In this document: positions 1 through 5,271 of the stretch, piece by piece | Layout: every line of letters begins with the position of its first letter | Numbering within the stretch: position 1 is the first letter of the stretch | Assembly (NCBI GenBank): GCA_900549915.1 | Contig: URQF01000102.1 | Coordinates: 1-5,312, forward strand | Direction of reading: 5' to 3' | Origin: an uncultured Mollicutes bacterium | GTDB taxonomy: Bacteria; Bacillota_I; Bacilli_A; RFN20; CAG-288 | DNA: 5,312 bases | Position numbers and translations under genes: made by a program | The notes under the pieces: generated by a model | What the model was told of the DNA's origin: nothing | Databases searched by the model: none | The model's input: only the letters and a program-made list of their open reading frames with translations

Positions 1-1
1 C

Positions 2-148
2 ATAAGCCTGATACACAAATACCTTTATGCTGGCGTGATGGTTAACGGAGTATATCTGCCGACAACGGAGGGAACGCGGTTCCGTTTCGAACATCGGGAG
101 GATTATCGCACATGCCAGGAGACTAAAAAATCCGTGGCCTATATTTGA
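2..148 (+). pseudogene. Group II intron reverse transcriptase remnant (3' end of a broken frame)
   Basis: An open frame enters from the left edge and stops at TGA 146-148, giving about 48 visible residues. The stretch LIHKYLYAGVMVNGV, followed by TTEGT, closely resembles the block just before the EGTPQGGxxSPLL segment of group II intron-encoded reverse transcriptases (family knowledge recalled, not searched). After EGT the match is lost: the expected PQGG and the downstream YADD catalytic box are replaced by unrelated charged residues and a stop. The frame therefore looks deleted or fused at about base 75 and would be catalytically dead. No domain V/VI intron RNA is recognisable downstream. 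GC is visibly higher than in the protease gene region. An unrelated protein C-terminus is possible, but the RT-like block is quite specific. Confidence 0.55.
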
Positions 149-161
149 CGCTTACTCTTTT

Positions 162-767
162 TTAGGCTTCTTGCAGGAAAATCAGATCGATGGAATTCTG
201 TACATTCAAAGAGGTGAATGCATGGTACGTCTTGCTCGCATCAAAAGAGACCAAAGTATTATCGCGAGCGAGACAAGTAATGTCATCCGGGCGGAACGTC
301 TTCTCATAGCTATCGTCTCCCACGAACTCGTAGCGGTCATTTCCGATCGAACGGACCTTTCCGGTATGGGAACTGAAAGGCGTGATCTTGGATTCGGAGC
401 CTTTCCAGATCTCTTGGGTCACGAGAGTATCGTATTTCCCGGAAGTCCCGCCCCAGCCGAAGACGATCTTCTCCCCTTCTTTGAAGTCAGCCTTGGTGAG
501 GTTTTCTCCCTCGAATCCGTAGAGGGAAACCGGGCAGTAATTGTCTTCATCCGAATATTTGAAGGGATGCTCGAGTCCGTAAGAGTCTTCGACGGTCTGT
601 CGCTGAAGATGAAGGACACCTTCGGAATAGTGACGTGCCGAAGTATAGGCTGCTTTGTCGGTAATATACGTCAAGACCTGCGTCTTATCGGAATTCGAAG
701 TAACGTTTCCTCCGCAGGAAGTGAGGAAGAGGAGAGAAAGGAACAACAGCTTGTCAGTCTGTTTCAT
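162..767 (-). CDS. Putative secreted lipoprotein, 201 aa, function unknown
   Basis: The protein opens with a type II signal peptide: charged MKQTDK, hydrophobic LLFLSLLFL, then lipobox LTSC with the lipidated cysteine at residue 18, followed by GG and a Ser/Asn-rich linker (21-30). The mature part (about 30-201) is polar, rich in Asp, Tyr, Gly and Thr, has cysteines at 78 and 165, and has no further membrane segment. It should be an extracytoplasmic lipoprotein anchored to the outer face of the membrane. I do not recognise the family; a beta-rich fold is plausible from composition only. The start is well supported: GGAGGAAA lies 7 bases upstream, inside the last codons of the protease gene, and the ATG overlaps that gene's TGA. 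GC (about 54% in a hand count of 361-540) is much higher than in the 5' half of the protease gene. An antisense frame on the plus strand is a codon-bias shadow. Confidence 0.8.
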   Translation of the reverse strand: MKQTDKLLFLSLLFLTSCGGNVTSNSDKTQVLTYITDKAAYTSARHYSEGVLHLQRQTVEDSYGLEHPFKYSDEDNYCPVSLYGFEGENLTKADFKEGEKIVFGWGGTSGKYDTLVTQEIWKGSESKITPFSSHTGKVRSIGNDRYEFVGDDSYEKTFRPDDITCLARDNTLVSFDASKTYHAFTSLNVQNSIDLIFLQEA

Positions 768-1867
768 TTTTGTATTTCCTCCAATGCATTGATCATCGCA
801 TTATTGATTTTTACCGCATAGCCATGGTGATCCGATGAATTCGTGCGTGTAAGAATTCCAGCAACACCTTGGAAAGTTTCGAAGGTCATCTCATTCTCGT
901 ATTCGAAATAGAGGGGGCCTCCGCTCATACCGCCTAAGCAGTAATTGGTCAAGTTATACAAAGTGGAACCGGACACAGAGTCTTGAGGCAAAGTCTCTTT
1001 GCCACAGGAGTAGCTCAACCAATTCTTGGAACTTTCGGATGCTGATTCACTTGCAGGAAAACCAATGGCATAGGAATAGGTATTTGCCAATGTGTAATGG
1101 CTTGCCAAAGGCAGATATCCTTGCAAATCGTCATCCATATTCTTATTTACACGGGCAAAGCACCAGTCATAACTTCGATCCGATAGGCCACCATCCTGAT
1201 TTCCGGAATCATAGAAGGCTTTTGGCAGATAAATGTCTGTAACTTGAAATCCATATGTAAATACAAGAGGGTTTGTCGCTGTATTTTGCTCACAAAAGAT
1301 TTGAGGGTTCTCTAAGAAGGTGTTGTTTGTAAAGAAACAATGTGCTGCAGACATTATGATGTCATTTGAAACGAAGAAGCCAGTTCCGACACAATATAAG
1401 TTTTTCTCTTGATATTTAGTTTGCGTTTTGCAGATGGCATTTAGAGGGTCGGTTTTCTGCCAACGAAGTTTGGGAGTTATCAGGTTGTCTTTGATTGATT
1501 GGTAATTGTTTGAATTCGATATTGAAAAAGGAAAAAGTCCATCGGATCCAATCACACTTTTTCCACCAGAGTGAAGCGATGGATCCTCTGTGAAAGAGAC
1601 AGAGATTGACGAAGACAAAGAAGGATGCGAAACAACATAATGATACAGAGTAAGTGAAGAGGATGAAGACGAGGAGGAAATTGTCTTTGAAGAGGCCGGA
1701 GTTATAAGAATACTGGAGTCGCTTTGTTGAATGTCTTTTTTACTGATTGATGAAATAAAAGAAGTGTCAGCAATCGACATAGATTTCCTCATGCCGATGG
1801 ACGAGACTATGGAAAAAAGGATACTAGATAGAAGAATAATTTCTCGAAGCATATTTATTTTTTCCAT
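764..1867 (-). CDS. Secreted trypsin-like (V8/S1B-type) serine protease
   Basis: The predicted 367-residue protein has a hydrophobic N-terminal segment (about 6-25, after a Lys/Arg n-region) that fits a signal peptide or anchor. A Ser/Thr-rich low-complexity region follows (about 30-95, with an eight-Ser run), then a chymotrypsin-fold domain (about 145-365). The catalytic triad is readable: His176 in SAAHC, Asp234 in SYDWCFARV, and Ser315 in GGMSGGP. TGFFVS before the His and the late GVAGI strand are typical of bacterial V8/glutamyl-endopeptidase-like S1 proteases. It would act outside the cell; its specificity cannot be read here. The Ser-rich region may be a propeptide or wall-spanning linker. 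I chose ATG 1867, which has AAAGG five bases upstream; ATG 1852 is a rival if transcription begins at about 1871, and an upstream ATG at 1912 lacks a site. Its stop overlaps the lipoprotein start (ATGA). Confidence 0.85.
   Translation of the reverse strand: MEKINMLREIILLSSILFSIVSSIGMRKSMSIADTSFISSISKKDIQQSDSSILITPASSKTISSSSSSSSLTLYHYVVSHPSLSSSISVSFTEDPSLHSGGKSVIGSDGLFPFSISNSNNYQSIKDNLITPKLRWQKTDPLNAICKTQTKYQEKNLYCVGTGFFVSNDIIMSAAHCFFTNNTFLENPQIFCEQNTATNPLVFTYGFQVTDIYLPKAFYDSGNQDGGLSDRSYDWCFARVNKNMDDDLQGYLPLASHYTLANTYSYAIGFPASESASESSKNWLSYSCGKETLPQDSVSGSTLYNLTNYCLGGMSGGPLYFEYENEMTFETFQGVAGILTRTNSSDHHGYAVKINNAMINALEEIQK
775..782 (-). promoter_or_regulatory. Ribosome binding site of the lipoprotein gene, inside the protease gene
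   Basis: Read on the minus strand this is GGAGGAAA, 7 bases before ATG 765-767. It lies within the final Glu-Glu-Ile codons of the protease gene. With the ATGA overlap, it supports translation of the two genes from one mRNA and fixes the lipoprotein start. Confidence 0.8.
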
Positions 1868-1872
1868 TTCTA

Positions 1873-1877
1873 CCTTT
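1873..1877 (-). promoter_or_regulatory. Ribosome binding site of the protease gene (AAAGG)
   Basis: AAAGG on the minus strand sits 5 bases before ATG 1865-1867, the reason for preferring this start over the upstream in-frame ATG at 1912. It lies just downstream of a TATAAT box. If that box is the active -10, this site falls almost at the transcription start, and the next ATG (1852) may be used instead. Confidence 0.5.
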
Positions 1878-1906
1878 ATTATATTCTGTCGTGTTACCGG
1901 AATAAA
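1878..1906 (-). promoter_or_regulatory. Candidate sigma-70-type promoter for protease-lipoprotein unit
   Basis: On the minus strand there is a perfect -10 hexamer TATAAT (1878-1883), preceded at a 17-base spacing by TTTATT (1901-1906), a weak -35 box. The predicted start would be near 1871, which leaves almost no leader before ATG 1867, so either the start codon is lower or the true promoter lies elsewhere. The region is AT-rich, so a chance TATAAT is possible. Confidence 0.4.
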
Positions 1907-1923
1907 GAGCAAAAGAATCCACT

Positions 1924-2130
1924 ATGACCGTTGATAATGTAATGGAAGAATTAAGAAGTATGAAAGGAAGAATTCTGCCGACACAAGAAGGCAGAGATAT
2001 AGTTCTTGGCGCACAGAAGAACGAATTGAACATGCTGATGGCAAAAGCATTCGGCTTATCATTGACAAAGCAGTTTTTGAAGATAGATGCACTTGAAAAG
2101 TATTCAGGATTAAAGATAGGAAAAGACTAA
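1924..2130 (+). CDS. Small hypothetical protein, 68 aa
   Basis: This small ORF runs divergently from the protease gene. The product is hydrophilic and largely helix-compatible (rich in Lys, Glu, Leu and Met), with no cysteine, tryptophan, signal peptide or membrane segment, so it would be a small soluble cytoplasmic protein. I do not recognise a family. In favour of coding are balanced amino-acid composition, absence of a competing gene, and a hairpin with T-run starting 12 bases after the stop. Against it, no clear Shine-Dalgarno precedes ATG 1924; the purine run AAAGAG is about 14 bases upstream, which is too far to be convincing. In-frame ATGs at 1942 and 1960 are alternative starts. It could also be a fragment of a longer protein. 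The opposite-strand frame here has an implausible Cys/Ser/Phe-rich composition. Confidence 0.5.
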   Translation: MTVDNVMEELRSMKGRILPTQEGRDIVLGAQKNELNMLMAKAFGLSLTKQFLKIDALEKYSGLKIGKD

Positions 2131-2142
2131 ATCCAACGCTTG

Positions 2143-2208
2143 AAAAGCCGGCCTCTTGGCAGAAATTACTACAAAAATTTGTGGCGGTTTCCCAAAAGCC
2201 GGCTTTTT
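2143..2208 (+). terminator. Long irregular hairpin with T-run, probable terminator of the 68-aa ORF
   Basis: AAAAGCCGGC (2143-2152) pairs perfectly with GCCGGCTTTT (2198-2207), giving a 10-bp outer stem followed by TTTTTG. Inside the 45-base gap, TTGG (2156-2159) can pair with CCAA (2192-2195) and AAATT (2163-2167) with AATTT (2176-2180), making a long interrupted hairpin. The right arm is itself within the 14-base palindrome at 2194-2207. The location directly after the small ORF and before the next operon's leader fits a terminator. The long loop is atypical, so a small structured RNA or a short inverted-repeat element is an alternative. Confidence 0.5.
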
Positions 2209-2229
2209 GTCGCACTTTTTAAAAACTAA

Positions 2230-2272
2230 CTGTAAAAGTCATGTTCCAACACGTTTGTTTTTTCTGTAAAAG
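2230..2272. repeat. Pair of 9-base direct repeats upstream of the glycyl radical operon
   Basis: CTGTAAAAG occurs at 2230-2238 and again at 2264-2272, with starts 34 bases apart (roughly three helical turns). Direct repeats at such spacing can be regulator sites, but in AT-rich intergenic DNA a 9-base repeat can arise by chance. No known factor is assigned. Confidence 0.25.
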
Positions 2273-2279
2273 GAATTTG

Positions 2280-2295
2280 AAACAACCGGTTGTTT
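2280..2295. promoter_or_regulatory. Perfect 16-bp palindrome, candidate operator
   Basis: AAACAACCGGTTGTTT is a perfect inverted repeat with no spacer, in the non-coding region 115 bases before the yjjI start. The length and symmetry suit a dimeric regulator such as a TetR- or MarR-type protein (inference from form). It is not an FNR box, a Rex box or a recognisable NrdR box. It is centred about 101 bases upstream of the predicted start near 2389, too far for simple promoter occlusion of that promoter. It would act as a distal site or on an unseen upstream promoter. A TTGAAA (2277-2282) overlaps it but has no good -10 partner. Confidence 0.5.
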
Positions 2296-2353
2296 TCTTT
2301 AAGTCCAAACGGAATCAAACAAGATAGAAAAAGGAACTTTTGGAGCAATTCAT

Positions 2354-2382
2354 TTATGGAAACGAAGAAGAAAACATATAAT
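2354..2382 (+). promoter_or_regulatory. Candidate promoter of the yjjI-yjjW-HIT operon
   Basis: A perfect TATAAT (2377-2382) has TTATGG (2354-2359) at a 17-base spacing. The -35 match is poor, which would suit an activator-dependent promoter in an anaerobically regulated operon (inference). The transcription start would be near 2389, leaving about a 22-base leader that contains the ribosome binding site. Confidence 0.5.
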
Positions 2383-2397
2383 AAGGTGAAAACCATC

Positions 2398-2402
2398 AGG
2401 AG
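2398..2402 (+). promoter_or_regulatory. Ribosome binding site of yjjI (AGGAG)
   Basis: AGGAG lies 8 bases before ATG 2411 and fixes the start of the glycyl radical enzyme gene. Confidence 0.75.
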
Positions 2403-2410
2403 AACAAATC

Positions 2411-3919
2411 ATGGATGCACACGAAAAAGATATCTATAGTACAGTCACCTCACCAAGTCTGACTTATGAGCAGAAACTGAAGACGCTCGCTAACCAGGCA
2501 GAAGATGAGCTGAACGTTTTGGAAATACCAGAGAAAACGCGTCACTATTTCCAGACGGGAGCCATCAACGACCTTTTCGAAGGGCATGCGCCCTATCGTC
2601 CAAGATATATCAGGCCAGACTATGAAAAATACCTGAAGGAAGGATCTAAGTTTCTCCGCGTCGGACCTGCTAAGAATTTAGAGGAAGCAATCTTTCATTT
2701 GAGGATGATCTATCATCATGTTCCCTCGATTACTTCCTTCCCTGTTTATCTTGGTTCCCTTGATGAATTGCTCGAGCCTTATTGCGAAGGATTATCCGAC
2801 AAAGAAATCAAAGAGAAGCTGACCTTATTCCTTACCTTCCTAGACCGGACGATTGACGATTCCTTCTGCCATGCCAATTTAGGTCCAAAAGAAACGAGAG
2901 TCGGAAACCTGATTCTCGAGGTGGAAGAAGAACTTCAGGACACGGTTCCGAATCTCACTATCAAATACGACAAGGACATCACTCCGGATACTTTCATGGA
3001 AAAAGCAATCCAGTGTTCCTTACAATGCTCCAATCCAGCCATCTGCAATGACAAAGCAAACAGAGATTATTACAAAGGCGGATACGGAATCTCCTCCTGT
3101 TATAACATTCTTCCTCTTAGTGGCGGAGCTTATACCTTAACCAGAGTCACTCTGACAAAGCTTGCTAAGGAAACAGATCGTATCGAAGACTTTTTAAACC
3201 ACGTCCTTCCCGACTGTTTAAAGTGCATTGCAGACTATGAAAATGAAAGAATCAAGTTCCTTGTTGAGAAATCCAACTTCTTCCAGTCTTCTTTCTTAGT
3301 CAAGGAAGGACTGATCAGCAAAGATAGATTTGTTCCGATGTTTGGTGTCACCGGCCTTGCCGAATGCGTCAATCATCTTCTAGAAAGCAAAGGCCTTCGT
3401 TACGGAAGAGACAAAGAAGCCGATGATCTTGGAATTCAGATCAGGGACAAGATCAAAGAGTGTGTTTCTAGCTACAAAGCCCGGTACACGCCTTTAACAG
3501 ACAATCATTTCGTCCTCCATGCCCAAGTCGGCCTCGATTCGGATAAAGGAATCACTTCCGGCGTCCGGATACCGGTCGGAGAAGAACCGGACAACTTCCT
3601 TGACCATTTACATCATAGTGCAAGATATCACTGCTATTTCCCAGCTGGAGTAGGAGACATTTTCCCAATCGCAGACAATGTAAAACAAAACCCAGCTGCT
3701 CTTCTTGATATTGTGAAAGGCGCCTTTGATCTTGGCGTTCATTATAGGTCCTTCTATTCTGCTAATACCGATTTAGTCCGTATCACTGGTTACTTAGTCA
3801 AACGTTCCGAAAGGGAAAAGCTAAGCAAGGGACAAGCGGTCGTGAAACAGACTACTGTCCTAGGAAGGAAGAACTACAACGTCAACAACTTAAAGAACAG
3901 AAAGGTCCGGCTTGGATGA
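2411..3919 (+). CDS. yjjI: YjjI-family glycyl radical enzyme
   Basis: This 502-residue protein matches the YjjI family of short glycyl radical enzymes in length (E. coli YjjI is about 516) and in its partner gene. The C-terminal radical motif is VRITGY with Gly460, about 40 residues from the end as usual. Near the middle, GYGISSCYN (residues 224-232) aligns by eye with DYAIACCVS of pyruvate formate-lyase. Cys230 would therefore be the thiyl-radical cysteine, while the first cysteine of the PFL pair is Ser229, so PFL chemistry is unlikely. Further marks are SFPVYLGSLDELLEPY (109-124), GGAYTL (238-243) and FGVTGLAEC (311-319). There is no ATP-cone and no cysteine after Gly460, so it lacks the C-terminal zinc site of class III ribonucleotide reductase. 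It is cytoplasmic and oxygen-sensitive. To my knowledge its substrate is not established. The stop overlaps the activase start. Confidence 0.88.
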   Translation: MDAHEKDIYSTVTSPSLTYEQKLKTLANQAEDELNVLEIPEKTRHYFQTGAINDLFEGHAPYRPRYIRPDYEKYLKEGSKFLRVGPAKNLEEAIFHLRMIYHHVPSITSFPVYLGSLDELLEPYCEGLSDKEIKEKLTLFLTFLDRTIDDSFCHANLGPKETRVGNLILEVEEELQDTVPNLTIKYDKDITPDTFMEKAIQCSLQCSNPAICNDKANRDYYKGGYGISSCYNILPLSGGAYTLTRVTLTKLAKETDRIEDFLNHVLPDCLKCIADYENERIKFLVEKSNFFQSSFLVKEGLISKDRFVPMFGVTGLAECVNHLLESKGLRYGRDKEADDLGIQIRDKIKECVSSYKARYTPLTDNHFVLHAQVGLDSDKGITSGVRIPVGEEPDNFLDHLHHSARYHCYFPAGVGDIFPIADNVKQNPAALLDIVKGAFDLGVHYRSFYSANTDLVRITGYLVKRSEREKLSKGQAVVKQTTVLGRKNYNVNNLKNRKVRLG

Positions 3920-4755
3920 TTCGTTATCCAATCAATAAGATTATCGATTTATCTACGGTAGATGGTCCCGGACTTAGAACTTCTATTTTTGTTCAGAAGT
4001 GTAACATTCATTGTCTTTACTGCCATAATCCTGAAACACAGCAACTCTGCTTCCATTGTGGAAAATGTGTTTCATCTTGTCCGGGAAAAGCACTCTCGAT
4101 TCAAAATCAAAGAGTCGTTTGGAACAAGGAGAAGTGCATCTATTGTGATACTTGTATCCAAGTCTGTCCGAATCATTCTTCACCGAAGATTGAATATTTA
4201 ACAGCCGATGAAGTCGATCAGCGAATCAAGAAAAATCTTGGCTTCATCCGTGGAATCACTGTCAGCGGTGGTGAGTGTGCATTGTATCCGTCTTTCTTGA
4301 AGGAACTCTTCCTTTTAGCCAAGAAAGAGAGTCTTTCCTGCTTAATGGATTCAAACGGAAGGATTGATTATTCTCTCTATCCGGACTTGAGGGAACTCTG
4401 TGATGGAGTCAGGATGGATATCAAGTCCTGGAATAGCAAAATATTCGAAAATCTCACTGGCTATCCGAATGAACTAAGGAAAAAGAATCTTAAATATCTT
4501 GATTCCATCAATAAAATCGAAGAGCTTCGGATCGTCTATGTTCCTGGATATGTGGATGCGAAAACATGTCTTGATGGTATCAAGGCAACTGTCCAAGAAG
4601 AACATCTTCCTTTCATCCGAATCAAACTGATTACCTTCCGGAACAATGGTGTAAAAGGAATCCTCGCTAATCATACATCTCCGACAAAAGAGGAAAGGGA
4701 TGAAATCGAAGCCTACGGAAGAAGCCTTGGTTTTGAAAACATTGAACGAAGATAA
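3916..4755 (+). CDS. yjjW: YjjW-family glycyl radical enzyme activase (radical SAM)
   Basis: This 279-residue radical-SAM protein would use S-adenosylmethionine and a reduced 4Fe-4S cluster to abstract hydrogen from Gly460 of the upstream enzyme. The signature cysteines are Cys29, Cys33 and Cys36 (CxxxCxxC), preceded by STVDGPGLRT, the usual lead-in of glycyl radical activases. An inserted ferredoxin-like region carries two further 4Fe-4S sets: Cys45, 48, 51, 55 and Cys74, 77, 80, 84, each ending CP. SGGEC (117-121) is the SAM-binding GGE motif, and MDSNG and RMDIKSW follow as in the activase barrel. Length fits the family (about 280-290). The ATG overlaps the yjjI TGA as ATGA, with AAAGG about 11 bases upstream, so expression is probably coupled and dosage matched. 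Confidence 0.9.
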   Translation: MIRYPINKIIDLSTVDGPGLRTSIFVQKCNIHCLYCHNPETQQLCFHCGKCVSSCPGKALSIQNQRVVWNKEKCIYCDTCIQVCPNHSSPKIEYLTADEVDQRIKKNLGFIRGITVSGGECALYPSFLKELFLLAKKESLSCLMDSNGRIDYSLYPDLRELCDGVRMDIKSWNSKIFENLTGYPNELRKKNLKYLDSINKIEELRIVYVPGYVDAKTCLDGIKATVQEEHLPFIRIKLITFRNNGVKGILANHTSPTKEERDEIEAYGRSLGFENIERR

Positions 4756-4802
4756 GAAGAGTTTTAGAATGATTAGAGAATAGAATCGAGGAACAGAAAC
4801 AA

Positions 4803-5234
4803 ATGAAAGATAAGAACTGCGCCTATTGCAGGAGAGAAGAAAAGCCGGAGCTTTATCAGGCGTTTGGATATTATGTCAGGGATTTGAAGGTATCCTCTTT
4901 ATATGTTTTCCGGGAGCAGTCCCATTTAGGACGCTGCATTGTCGCCTATAAGGATCATGTTTCCGAAATTGTTGATATCAGTAAAGAGGATAGAGAGCTC
5001 TTCTTAGAAGATATCACAATAGTTTCCAAAGCTATCCATAAAGCATTCAACCCAGATAAGATCAATTACGGATTCTATGGTGACACTGGAAAGCATCTTC
5101 ACTGCCATTTATGTCCGAAGTACAAAGACGGCTTTGAATGGGGTGGCGTCTTCTTAAGGAATCCACATCGAAACGAACTAAGCAATGAAGAACTGAAGAA
5201 GATTGCGGATAAGATCAAAGAAAATCTCGACTAA
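4803..5234 (+). CDS. HIT-family nucleotide hydrolase/transferase, zinc-type
   Basis: This 143-residue protein carries the histidine-triad motif HLHCHLC at 98-104 (His98, His100, His102). In the family the middle His, here His100, forms the nucleotidyl-enzyme intermediate. An N-terminal CAYC (Cys6, Cys9) with His52 (KDHV) and His98 could form the structural zinc site seen in some HIT proteins. Family members cleave nucleoside phosphoramidates, dinucleoside polyphosphates or related adenylated compounds in the cytoplasm; the exact substrate cannot be read here. Near-full domain length and the absence of extra domains argue for an intact single-domain enzyme. It starts 47 bases after yjjW with GAGGA (4788-4792) ten bases before the ATG, no terminator intervenes, and a strong terminator follows. 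It is therefore probably the third gene of the glycyl radical operon. Confidence 0.87.
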   Translation: MKDKNCAYCRREEKPELYQAFGYYVRDLKVSSLYVFREQSHLGRCIVAYKDHVSEIVDISKEDRELFLEDITIVSKAIHKAFNPDKINYGFYGDTGKHLHCHLCPKYKDGFEWGGVFLRNPHRNELSNEELKKIADKIKENLD

Positions 5235-5243
5235 TAAGAAAAT

Positions 5244-5271
5244 GGTCTTTCGAACAAGGAAGACCTTTTTT
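5244..5271 (+). terminator. Rho-independent terminator of the yjjI-yjjW-HIT operon
   Basis: GGTCTTTC (5244-5251) pairs with GGAAGACC (5258-5265), an 8-bp stem with one G-U pair and a six-base loop (GAACAA), followed by six T. It begins 10 bases after the HIT stop codon and closes the three-gene operon. Confidence 0.85.

Noticed and set aside
120..161. Terminator for the minus-strand lipoprotein unit
   Set aside because: There is a T-run on the minus strand (A-run at 125-130), but the preceding bases form no convincing GC stem; only an A/T pairing of the two runs is possible.
171..821. Long plus-strand open frame (216 codons) antisense to the lipoprotein gene
   Set aside because: It mirrors the lipoprotein gene, which has a proper signal peptide, lipobox and strong ribosome binding site. 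The antisense frame has no such start signal and looks like a codon-bias shadow in higher-GC DNA.
1655..1690. Simple-sequence DNA repeat causing phase variation in the protease Ser run
   Set aside because: The Ser codons are mixed and the DNA is not a uniform repeat, so slipped-strand switching is unlikely.
1922..2215. Minus-strand open frame of 97 codons opposite the small ORF
   Set aside because: Its composition (Cys, Phe and Ser rich) is unlike a real protein, it would begin inside the hairpin region, and no ribosome binding site was seen.
2131..2410. Riboswitch or T-box leader before yjjI
   Set aside because: The predicted transcript leader is only about 22 bases, and no T-box or known aptamer motif was seen in the rest of the gap.
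2411..3919. Anaerobic (class III) ribonucleotide reductase NrdD
   Set aside because: No ATP-cone, no C-terminal CxxC zinc site before the radical glycine, and only 502 residues. The partner activase carries two extra ferredoxin clusters, which NrdG lacks.
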